Below, piece after piece: positions 17,604 through 24,567 of a DNA stretch of 48,601 bases. Below the pieces are notes generated by a model. That model worked only from the letters and a program-made list of their open reading frames with translations, was not told the origin of the DNA and made no database searches. The stretch comes from Acidisphaera sp. S103 (GTDB taxonomy: Bacteria; Pseudomonadota; Alphaproteobacteria; Acetobacterales; Acetobacteraceae). Position numbers and translations under genes: made by a program. Positions within the stretch are counted from its first letter, which is position 1; each line of letters opens with the position of its first letter. The stretch spans positions 1-48,601 of the forward strand of contig NZ_LMUJ01000104.1 of assembly GCF_009765975.1 (NCBI RefSeq), written 5' to 3'.

Positions 17604-18608
17604 TCACAGGCCGAGTTTGCCGGCAGGGCTGGTTTGACCGAGCTTGGCCCGCCGGACGTAGCTGCGCATTGTCGTCAGGCTGCGGTGGCGCGTGTGGCCC
17701 ATGATTTCTTCATCCGGGACGCCATTGCGATACGCAGTCGTGACAAAACCGGCGCGCAGACCGTGCGGGCTGATGGGCTCGAATAGCGTCCCCTTCAGTC
17801 CCGCCCGGGCGGCGCGCTTCAGCAGGATCTGCCGGACGGCGTCCGGACTCAGCCGGGCCGCCTCCACCATGCCGCCGCGGTTGACCTTGCGGAAGAGGGG
17901 GCCAGCGGTGATTTCGGCCGTAGTCAGCCAGGTTTGGAGGGCCGTGACAGGGCAGGTCTCCTCGGACCGGCCGCGGGGAATTGCGATTTCGGCGCCTTCG
18001 CCCGCTTTGTCGGTCTTGGAGCGTTCGATCAGCAGCTTCAGACCGTCGCCGGTCCAGGTCGTCTGCTCCATGTCGAGCCCGACGAGTTCAGAGCGGCGTA
18101 GGGCACCGGCAAAGCCGATCAGGAGCAAGGCGCGGTCGCGAGCGCCAGCGAGATCGGTTCCGCAGGCGCGGCTTAGCTTCCTCATTTCTGCCGTGGTGAG
18201 CGCGGCAGAGCGACGCGCCGGCGCCCCGTGCTTACGCCCAATGCCGCGGAGCGTCTCGCGGATCGCCGGGTGCTTGGTATCAAGAGGGTGGCCTGCCACG
18301 CCGCAAGCGCGGGCTATGGCGGCGACGCGACGGCGCAGGGTTGGCATCGCATAACCTTCGCCGGCGGCGGCCAGGTAGGCGCCGACAATCTCGGGGGTGG
18401 CCGGCATCGGCGTAAAACCGTGTCTGCCGCACCAAGCCTCAAAGTTGGCAAGGTCGGTGGCGTAGGCTCGCAGTGTTGCTGGCGCGTCAGCGGCGTCCTG
18501 GTAAGCCTGGGATTTCGCGATGGCCAAGGCGGCGCGCGCTGTGGGCGGCTTGACGCCATCGAGACGAGCAATCTGGCGCTTACGGGCTTCAGAGAACGGG
18601 TTTGCCAT
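17604..18608 (-). CDS. Tyrosine recombinase / site-specific integrase
   Basis: The 334-residue protein is a tyrosine recombinase with an N-terminal SAM-like core-binding domain (residues 40-125) and a catalytic domain (135-325). The catalytic residues are all visible: Arg in ALRRSELVGL (R171), Lys in ERSKTDKAG (K198), His-x-x-Arg in SPHGLRAGF (H282 and R285), a second His in GHTRHRSLTTM (about 308) and the nucleophile Tyr in MRSYVRR (Y317). It is neither XerC nor XerD by length and N-terminus; it resembles plasmid- or island-borne integrases of alphaproteobacteria. A dif-like site lies 1.4 kb away at 20036-20063. Directly upstream are short GATAACA repeats that could be binding sites. Confidence 0.88.
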   Translation of the reverse strand: MANPFSEARKRQIARLDGVKPPTARAALAIAKSQAYQDAADAPATLRAYATDLANFEAWCGRHGFTPMPATPEIVGAYLAAAGEGYAMPTLRRRVAAIARACGVAGHPLDTKHPAIRETLRGIGRKHGAPARRSAALTTAEMRKLSRACGTDLAGARDRALLLIGFAGALRRSELVGLDMEQTTWTGDGLKLLIERSKTDKAGEGAEIAIPRGRSEETCPVTALQTWLTTAEITAGPLFRKVNRGGMVEAARLSPDAVRQILLKRAARAGLKGTLFEPISPHGLRAGFVTTAYRNGVPDEEIMGHTRHRSLTTMRSYVRRAKLGQTSPAGKLGL

Positions 18609-19015
18609 CGGTCGATGGATAACAGGTTCCTATACGTGATAACAACCATTCCCGCGTGTTATATTCGCGATTTCGGGGGCACAGGGACCGCTTTGAAATC
18701 CCAATGCCGCCAAGTCTGCATTGAACTCCACCGCACGAAGTTGACCTTGGCGCCGGTTCGCCAGCGGTTTTAATTCGCGGCCGGGCCGAAGCTCCGCCGA
18801 AATGGTTCTGTCGCAAAGCTCCATTTCCGGCGTAAATCGCAACGACTCAAGCAAATCAAATTAGTGAAATATCATTCCGTAGCCGCGATGGAAAGCCGAC
18901 CTTGCGGCAAATCCCCCGAGCCACCGGGAAGGCTGCTGAGATGGGTTGCCGAAGCGTCGTGGAATATCTCGATCTCGCACGGACCCGTTGGTCACAAACC
19001 CAGCCTGAGTGCCGC
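18609..19015. other. Intergenic region upstream of the integrase
   Basis: These 407 bases contain no gene that I can support. The part nearest the integrase (18609-18670) is AT-rich and carries the GATAACA repeats listed separately. The part 18770-19015 downstream of the IHF-like gene shows nothing recognisable. Confidence 0.5.
18618..18662. repeat. GATAACA repeats before the integrase start
   Basis: GATAACA occurs at 18618-18624 and again at 18638-18644, 20 bases apart start to start, and the inverted form TGTTAT follows at 18657-18662. The group begins 10 bases upstream of the integrase start codon. The spacing of two helical turns suits binding sites for the recombinase itself or an autoregulator; this is an inference. 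Confidence 0.4.
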
Positions 19016-19360
19016 TCAGCCGCGCAGGCGGTCCGTGCGGGCGGCTTTCCCGGCGTCCACGCGTAGTCGCAGTTCCTTCCCCGCCTTGAAGAAGGGAACC
19101 GATTTTTCCTCCACCGAAACCGTTTCGCCATTGCGCGGATTGCGTCCCACGCGCGGGCCGCGCTGCCTGACGGTAAAGGCGCCAAAGCCACGTAATTCAA
19201 CTCGATCGCCGCGCGCGAGTGCCAATTTTATGCCATCAAAAATGGTCGCCACGATGGTGTCGACGTCCTCATCACGAAGCTGCGTATGAGCAGCCGCTAG
19301 CTCTGCAATCAGTTCTGATCTGGTCAAGATGCTTGCTGCCGTCTCAGTTAGTCGGACCAT
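19016..19360 (-). CDS. IHF-beta-like DNA-bending protein
   Basis: The 114-residue protein belongs to the HU/IHF family and looks most like the beta subunit of integration host factor. The order is LTRSELIAELAA (helix 1), IVATIFDGIKLALARGDRVE, the sheet LRGFGAFTVRQRG, the DNA-inserting arm VGRNPRNGETV with its Pro, and the family end VPFFKAGKELRLRVD. There are about 11 extra residues at the N-terminus compared with typical IhfB and a short Arg-rich tail at the C-terminus. Such proteins bend DNA in recombination, replication and CRISPR spacer uptake. It is encoded next to an HU-like gene, a tyrosine recombinase and a dif-like site, so it may be an accessory copy used in recombination. Confidence 0.9.
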   Translation of the reverse strand: MVRLTETAASILTRSELIAELAAAHTQLRDEDVDTIVATIFDGIKLALARGDRVELRGFGAFTVRQRGPRVGRNPRNGETVSVEEKSVPFFKAGKELRLRVDAGKAARTDRLRG

Positions 19361-19390
19361 TTCATGCCGCCGTGCGATCCCGGATGCCGC

Positions 19391-19795
19391 TTACACGGCC
19401 TCCTTGAGTTCCTTGGCTGCGTGGAACGTCACCTTCTTGCTGGCCTTGATCTGGATGGGCTCGCCTGTTGCCGGATTGCGGCCCGTCCGCGCGGCTCGCG
19501 TTTTGACCTCCAGAATACCGAGGCCGCTCATCCGAATTCTAGCGCCCTCTTTCAAATGCGTGGTCATCGCGGTCACGAAGTCCGCCAGTAGGCCAAGTGC
19601 CTGCTTCTTCGGCAGTTCGTGAGCTTCCCCAAGTTGCTCGAACACGACCTTTAAGGTGACGACGGGTGCGGCAACCGCCTTGCGCTTGGGGGCTGCGACG
19701 GCCGGCTTTTTCGCCGCTGCCTTCTTCGCGGGCGCATTCTCGGCAGGCATCTTCTTCGCGGACGCTTTCTTGGCAGGTGCAGGACGGGTGGCCAT
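19391..19795 (-). CDS. HU-like protein with Lys/Ala-rich N-terminal tail
   Basis: The 134-residue protein has two parts. Residues 1-45 are a basic, disordered Ala/Lys/Pro tail with repeated AKKA-type blocks, like the tails of histone H1-type bacterial proteins. Residues 46-134 are an HU/IHF fold: VVFEQLGEAHELPKKQALGL, VTAMTTHLKEGARIRMSGLG and the arm RTGRNPATGEPIQIKASKKV. This layout is known in alphaproteobacteria and actinobacteria, where the tail adds nonspecific DNA binding. It lies 30 bases upstream of the IHF-beta-like gene on the same strand, so the two are probably cotranscribed. Confidence 0.88.
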   Translation of the reverse strand: MATRPAPAKKASAKKMPAENAPAKKAAAKKPAVAAPKRKAVAAPVVTLKVVFEQLGEAHELPKKQALGLLADFVTAMTTHLKEGARIRMSGLGILEVKTRAARTGRNPATGEPIQIKASKKVTFHAAKELKEAV

Positions 19796-20117
19796 GTGCG
19801 ACTCGCTCTTGGTGAGGTGATGACCGGATCACGATTATCGGACGGACCGCAAGGTTTTTTCGCCGTTGCGCCGACTCAGCGGTCACCAGACCAAGGCGCG
19901 CGGCCCCAGCGTTATAGCTCTCCGGGTTTTGCCATACCACGTGATCTCGATCTCCTTTCCGCTCGTTCCCGCCAACTCGCGGATTTGATGCCGCTGCTCC
20001 GCACTGTCGTAGGAGCGCGCCCTCCGTTCCAATTTTGACCGGATAATGTACGTTATGTTAAGTGGAAATCGTTTCTGTCGATATATACTAGATTTTGAGC
20101 GCTACCCCTGAAAGTGG
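19796..20117. other. Intergenic region with the dif-like site
   Basis: No gene is seen in these 322 bases. The left half is the promoter region of the HU-like gene. The right half (20030-20117) is AT-rich and contains the dif-like sequence at 20036-20063. A second partial match to the same right arm, TTATGTCAAGT, lies at 20118-20128 at the end of the WGR gene. Confidence 0.5.
20036..20063 (+). other. XerC/XerD dif-like recombination site
   Basis: The 28-base layout matches a dif site: an 11-base left arm ending in ATAA (20036-20046), a 6-base centre TGTACG (20047-20052) and an 11-base right arm TTATGTTAAGT (20053-20063). The well-known E. coli dif has the same ATAATGTA start and the same TTATGTTAA right arm. 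It could be the chromosomal dif, which would put the window near the replication terminus, or a plasmid- or element-borne copy used by XerCD-dependent elements. Confidence 0.65.
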
Positions 20118-20474
20118 TTATGTCAAGTCGTGGCGTGACGGTGCGTCGCCCAACTGCGGAAACCAGGCGCAGAGCCGTTCATCCAGGTCGGGCAGCTGCC
20201 AGTCGCCATGTTGGGCGGCGCTCCGTAGCCGGTAAGCCACACCGATCCGGCGTGGCGCGCTGGACCGCTTGCGCAGGCAGGCTTTCACCTCGGCCGCCGC
20301 TCCATCGGCCGTCGAAAACGACCGCGCCTTGACGCGACCGAACGTGCCGATCCGGCCGTAGCTCATCTCCACCAGCCAGGCCCCGAACAGATCGGGGCTC
20401 ACTGCGATCTCGTAGGCCCGATGACAGCGATGTGCCGGCGACCGGGCCTCCAACTTGATGCAAAGAGATGTCAT
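20118..20474 (-). CDS. WGR domain protein
   Basis: This 118-residue protein consists largely of a WGR-type domain: the segment RAYEIAVSPDLFGAWLVEMS, then YGRIGTFGRVKARSF in which YGRIG stands in the place of the WGR motif, then AAAEVKACLRKRSSAPRRIG. WGR domains are best known from PARPs and from bacterial DNA-repair and defence proteins, where they bind nucleic-acid ends. The gene begins 36 bases after the end of the nucleotidyltransferase-like gene on the same strand, so the two form a pair. By inference the pair may be a small defence or toxin-antitoxin module. No catalytic residues are visible in this protein. Confidence 0.7.
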   Translation of the reverse strand: MTSLCIKLEARSPAHRCHRAYEIAVSPDLFGAWLVEMSYGRIGTFGRVKARSFSTADGAAAEVKACLRKRSSAPRRIGVAYRLRSAAQHGDWQLPDLDERLCAWFPQLGDAPSRHDLT

Positions 20475-20510
20475 CGACGCCGTGTCCCGTGATGCGGTTG
20501 TTGTTCGTTG

Positions 20511-21368
20511 CTATCGGGGCGGGAAAGAGAGGCTTGTATCGAAGGGCAGGATCACCGCCGACGGCAGTTCAAACCGCCCTCCCCGGCCCGGCAGATCGTT
20601 TTGGTACCATACGGATGGGACCAACCCATCCCTCTGCATGGTCAGGTCCTGGGAATACGCGGGGTCGGACGACAGCCCATAGTAATCACGCCAGAGACCG
20701 ATCCGCGCCTGCATCCGGGTCAGGCTCGTCGTTCGTCGGGCCCGCATCGGCCCCCTGCCCTCCTCCGGCCACGGCACCTCGACGACGACTTCGCCGTTGG
20801 TCTCTCGAGCGAGCCGGCGCTGCAGATAGCTCGCGCCAAACGGTCCCACGACACCGTTCTGGCCGAGCCCCACCAGCGCCTGAACCTGTGCAGCCAGGGT
20901 TCCCGAGGGTGCCCCATCCCGAAACCAGCATCCGACCTGCTGAGCGATCAGATCCTCAATGCCAACGACCTTCAACGAAGCCTCATCCACTGGTCCTGAC
21001 GGGTCGAGATCAAGAACCACGACCAGCATGTTTGACTGCTCGGCGACGCTGGGCGCTGCGCGGGCCTCAATCAAGTCGATCCCGATCTCGAGGTCAGGAT
21101 GCCACAGACCCCGCTCGGCATGGCGCGGACGATCAGACCAGCGAAATCCAATGGCAAACAGTTCGGAAGTCAGCAGTCGTGCGTCGGATCCGACCACTTC
21201 TATATCCGCCGCCGGCCATAGACCGCCGGTATAGAGCTCCACCGCGGACGCACCCCACAACACTGGATCTGGTACGCCGAAGGGCAGCCGCGCGCTGGCT
21301 TGCGCCAACAGCTCCAATGCGCTGAGAAAATTGTTCCGCCAGGGCGTTCGATGCCGTGCCTGCTGCAT
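20511..21368 (-). CDS. Nucleotidyltransferase-like protein (AbiEii/MNT-like fold)
   Basis: The 285-residue protein has the opening of an AbiEii-like nucleotidyltransferase fold: LWGASAVELYTGGLWPAADI near residues 38-56, which resembles the GGTAL...D-x-D pattern of that superfamily. The acidic pair here reads D55 and E57 and the expected Gly-Gly is Gly-Ala, so activity is uncertain. The middle shows DEASLKVVGIEDLIAQQVGC, the position of the second conserved part of such proteins. The last 90 residues are not recognisable. Translation starts at ATG 21368. It is followed 36 bases later by the WGR-domain gene. It could be a toxin or a nucleotide-transfer enzyme in a defence pair; this is only a proposal. 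Confidence 0.55.
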   Translation of the reverse strand: MQQARHRTPWRNNFLSALELLAQASARLPFGVPDPVLWGASAVELYTGGLWPAADIEVVGSDARLLTSELFAIGFRWSDRPRHAERGLWHPDLEIGIDLIEARAAPSVAEQSNMLVVVLDLDPSGPVDEASLKVVGIEDLIAQQVGCWFRDGAPSGTLAAQVQALVGLGQNGVVGPFGASYLQRRLARETNGEVVVEVPWPEEGRGPMRARRTTSLTRMQARIGLWRDYYGLSSDPAYSQDLTMQRDGLVPSVWYQNDLPGRGGRFELPSAVILPFDTSLSFPPR

Positions 21369-22200
21369 GGGCCGATTCTACACACACAACGAATCGCGAG
21401 GGAATCGTCAATTTTCGAAAATCAACAAAAATCTTCGCAGTTTTGGTGATTGCTCGGTCATGGCTTTTATTCCTCAATTCGAAGGCACATCACGTTCGAT
21501 AGACTGGCCGCTGGTATCTGGACCGTAGGGCAGTCACGGATGCAACATCTAGGCAGGTGTGAGCTGTGCTCAATCGGTGCCATCCGGCGAGGATGACCAT
21601 CTTCGTGGCAGCGGTCTCTCCCCTCAGGCCACGGCCGTCTGTCCCCCAACATCGCTATAGTGTGCGGTGTCCCCGGCAGAGTTGCATCTCCATCCGTCCA
21701 GCGAACCCCAGTCCCGGCCTTGAACGCATGGAATCGTTCTACCAGTAACGGATCGACTGCCAGGACATCGCGAACCCCGCCACCGTCGCCCGCTACATCA
21801 GCCGCACGGACCCGAGGGCCCGCGGCAGCGCGAACACAAGCGCATCCCCGTCCGCTGGGATGCCACCACCCACATCCCATCCACCAACGGGCGCGGATCG
21901 GGATCCTCCGTCAGCGGCACCGAGACCAGGTCCCAACCCCGTCCACCAGCCGCCGCCACACCGCATCCACCACCGGCCCCGTTTCAGCCACACCTCGCGT
22001 CGCCAGCGCCCGCCTACCGGCCGCTCCGATGTACCGGCTCGGTCAGCGCAACATCACCTGAGCGGAGGCCCAGGAAAGCCTCGGATCATGGCATGGGGGG
22101 TGGCTCCCCTGCCCCCAAGGTCGATTCGGGGGCTTGCGGCCGGCCTTAGAGATGGTGCGGGGATGGGGTACTATCCCATCCCCGAGCAGGAGGACGGTGG
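21369..22200. other. Long intergenic region, no supported gene
   Basis: These 832 bases hold no gene I can support. The part 21369-21480 is AT-rich and probably the promoter of the nucleotidyltransferase-like gene. From 21540 to 22080 frames on both strands are open for 60-137 codons but consist of Arg/Pro/His-rich sequence and overlap each other; this looks like decayed mobile DNA. The AGGAGG at 22187-22192 belongs to the esterase gene. Confidence 0.5.
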
Positions 22201-23208
22201 ATGCGCAAATTTTTTGGCCCGATGGGCACTATCCATCGTCTCGTCGTCGAGAGCGAAGTCCTGAAGGAAAACATCCTCGGTGATCCCACGGCACGCGTCG
22301 TCGATGTCTACGTTCCCGCCGGACACGATGGTCGCGGGCTGCCTCTGCTTGTTGACCTGGTTGGCACAACCGCCAGCGGCCTGTCCCACACCAATTGGAG
22401 CGCTTTCCAGGAAAATATGCCCGAACGGCTCGATCGCCTTATTGGTGAGCATCTCATGCCGCCGGTCATCGTCGCCTTTCCCGACTGCTTTACCCGTGTC
22501 GGCGGCAATCAGTATGTCAACTCGGCCGCCACGGGTGCCTGGGAGGACTTCCTCATCGACGAGATGCTGTCAGTTATCGAGCGGCGGTTCGGATGCGGTG
22601 GCAAAGGTCGGCGCGGGGTTTTCGGGAAGAGCTCCGGCGGTTACGGAGCCATCACGCACGCTTTGCGCCACTCGGACGTATGGGCGGCTGCGGCGTGCCA
22701 TTCCGGCGACATGGGCTTCGAGCTGTGCTACCTGCCTGATATGCCTGCGACCCTGCGGACGCTCGCCGGTTCCAACAACTCCATCGAAAAATGGTGGCGC
22801 GGGGTCGAGGAGGCCAGGAAAAGGCCGGACGGCATCTTCACCGCCCTGAACGTGCTGGGGATGGCAGCAAGTTACGATCCAGATCCATCTAAATTCCTTG
22901 GCATGCGGTTGCCTGTTACATTCGAAACCTGCGAGGTAATCGAGGAGAGATGGACGAATTGGCTGCGCCATGACCCGGTTGTTGCGGTTGAGACGCTAGG
23001 TGGCAATTTGCAAAACCTGAAGGCTCTTTATATCGATTGCGGTGAGAAGGATCAGTTCAACCTGCTCTACGGCGCTCGCAGGTTTGTGCGGCACCTCGAC
23101 CGGCTCGGCATTGCTCACCGCTACGAAGAGTTCGCGGACAATCACGGCGGAGTCGATTATCGAATGGACGAAAGTCTGCCGTACCTCGTTCGTGCATTAT
23201 CGGCCTGA
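22201..23208 (+). CDS. Putative esterase, alpha/beta hydrolase (PF00756 type)
   Basis: The 335-residue protein resembles the esterase-D/enterochelin-esterase family. The nucleophile elbow is GKSSGG at residues 142-147 (Ser144), the acid is probably the Asp in ALYIDCGEKDQF (near residue 280), and the His is in FADNHGGVDYR (near residue 309), giving a complete Ser-Asp-His triad in the correct order. No signal peptide is present, so it acts in the cytoplasm. ATG 22201 follows AGGAGG by eight bases, a strong start. The gene stands alone between decayed DNA regions. The substrate cannot be inferred; related proteins cleave S-formylglutathione, siderophores or acyl esters. Confidence 0.8.
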   Translation: MRKFFGPMGTIHRLVVESEVLKENILGDPTARVVDVYVPAGHDGRGLPLLVDLVGTTASGLSHTNWSAFQENMPERLDRLIGEHLMPPVIVAFPDCFTRVGGNQYVNSAATGAWEDFLIDEMLSVIERRFGCGGKGRRGVFGKSSGGYGAITHALRHSDVWAAAACHSGDMGFELCYLPDMPATLRTLAGSNNSIEKWWRGVEEARKRPDGIFTALNVLGMAASYDPDPSKFLGMRLPVTFETCEVIEERWTNWLRHDPVVAVETLGGNLQNLKALYIDCGEKDQFNLLYGARRFVRHLDRLGIAHRYEEFADNHGGVDYRMDESLPYLVRALSA

Positions 23209-23620
23209 TGCCAGGTCCGCGCGTGGCATCCCGCAAACGGGTTGGAGACCGTCCAGAATGTGGGGGGAGAAAAAAGCCAGCAAGTCATTGCAACATTGAG
23301 CATCCCGCTTTCCCAGCGCTCGACCCCGTCGGGTGGCGGAGCCCCAGGTTCTGGACGATCTCATGCGGGCCGGAGGGCCGTTTCGTTCTGGCGTGGATGC
23401 GGCGGTTCTCACCTTGATTGTCGCTGAACAGGAATGGCTAAAGCAGGCCTTGACCGCCACTGCGCGCGCCAGCACGGGGAATCGCAGGTCGGGACGACGG
23501 GATGGCCGTTTTGATCGAACAACAGGATGGCGGTTTGGATGAAGCCATTTTCCTGATGAAGGGCCGTCAGGCGTCGCACGGCTCAGAATGCTCTTTCGCC
23601 GCGGCCTCATCGGCGTCATT
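23209..23620. other. Gap between esterase and IS21 remnant
   Basis: I see no supported gene in these 412 bases. A minus-strand frame across 23197-23760 has low-quality composition and only shadows other frames. This stretch should contain the right end of the IS21 element, but I could not find a matching inverted terminus. Confidence 0.45.
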
Positions 23621-23815
23621 TCAACCGCCGCCGCTGCGTTGCTCGGCCAGCAGCGCCTGCATTTGGCAGCGGTAAAGAGCCCAGACCTTATCGCGTAGGT
23701 CGTCGATGAGTTCGAACACGGCAAGCGCCTCTTCGGGCGTCCAAGTGCGTGGGATGCCAACGGTGAGCGGGCGCAGATGCGCGGGCCGCGAGGCAGTGTC
23801 TGGTGGCTTGCTCAC
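23621..23815 (-). CDS. Small protein downstream of istB
   Basis: The 64-residue protein has the core LTVGIPRTWTPEEALAVFEL followed by LRDKVWALYRCQMQALL. Small proteins of this type occur after istB in some IS21 elements; their function is not known. Its start overlaps the istB stop by four bases (ATGA), so translation is coupled. Confidence 0.6.
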   Translation of the reverse strand: MSKPPDTASRPAHLRPLTVGIPRTWTPEEALAVFELIDDLRDKVWALYRCQMQALLAEQRSGGG

Positions 23816-24567
23816 GACTTCGCCCCGCGCCGCCGACGGGCGCGTTGCTCGGTGCGGTCGCGGGCTTCCTTGAGGCGATAGGATTCGCCATCGATGGCGA
23901 CGATCTCGGCGTTGTGGACAAGACGATCGACCAGCGAGACCACGCAGGCGGCGTTGGGGAACACCTCACGCCATTCAGCGAATGGGCGATTGGTGGTGAT
24001 CAGCGTGCTTTTGTTCTGATACCGCCGCGAGATCAGCTCGAACATCAGATCCGCGTGGCGATTGGAGTAAGAGAGATAGCCGACTTCGTCGATAACCAGC
24101 AGCTGCGGACGGGCGTAATGTCGCAGGCGGCGGCGCAGCGCGGCATCGCTGTCCAGTGCGGCGAGATCGCCAAGCAGTTGGCCAGCGCTGGTGAACAGCA
24201 CGGTATGGCCCTCGATCAGGGCCTGGTGCGCGATGTTCTGTGCCAGCATCGACTTGCCGACGCCGTTCGGGCCGACCAGTACCACATTGGTGGCGTCGCC
24301 GAGGAACTCGAGCGTCATCAGCGCATCGACGACGACGCGGTCGCAGCGCTTGGGCCAGTTCCAGTCGAAGTCGCAGAGCGGCTTGAAGCGACCGATGTGA
24401 GCGGTGCGCAGCCGTCGCTCCAGACTGCGGCGGGCGCGTTCCTGCTCTTTCCAGCTAAGCAGCGTGCTCACCCAGGCTTCGCCGGCGACCTCGCCCCAAT
24501 GCGCCAGCAGCCCGTGCAGGTTGAGCGCGCCGGCGCGGGCCTGCTGTGTGTCGTGCTCAGTCATCAC
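23812..24567 (-). CDS. istB: IS21 helper ATPase IstB
   Basis: The 251-residue protein is the AAA+ ATPase that assembles on target DNA and recruits the IstA transposase. Walker A is GPNGVGKSML (about residue 98), Walker B is LLVIDEVGYLSYSN, and the arginine-finger region follows in the segment RYQNKSTLITTNRPFAEW. N-terminally, AWVSTLLSWKEQERARRSLE is the usual start of the IS21 domain. Length and motifs are intact. The start codon overlaps the istA stop by 11 bases. The ATG at 24567 is followed by a second ATG at 24564. Confidence 0.92.
   Translation of the reverse strand: MMTEHDTQQARAGALNLHGLLAHWGEVAGEAWVSTLLSWKEQERARRSLERRLRTAHIGRFKPLCDFDWNWPKRCDRVVVDALMTLEFLGDATNVVLVGPNGVGKSMLAQNIAHQALIEGHTVLFTSAGQLLGDLAALDSDAALRRRLRHYARPQLLVIDEVGYLSYSNRHADLMFELISRRYQNKSTLITTNRPFAEWREVFPNAACVVSLVDRLVHNAEIVAIDGESYRLKEARDRTEQRARRRRGAKS

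Noticed and set aside
20118..20128. Second dif-like right arm TTATGTCAAGT
   Set aside because: No matching left arm and centre lie beside it, and it overlaps the stop of the WGR gene.
21467..22061. Overlapping open frames of 60-137 codons
   Set aside because: Arg/Pro/Cys-rich, overlapping on both strands, no ribosome-binding site or motif.
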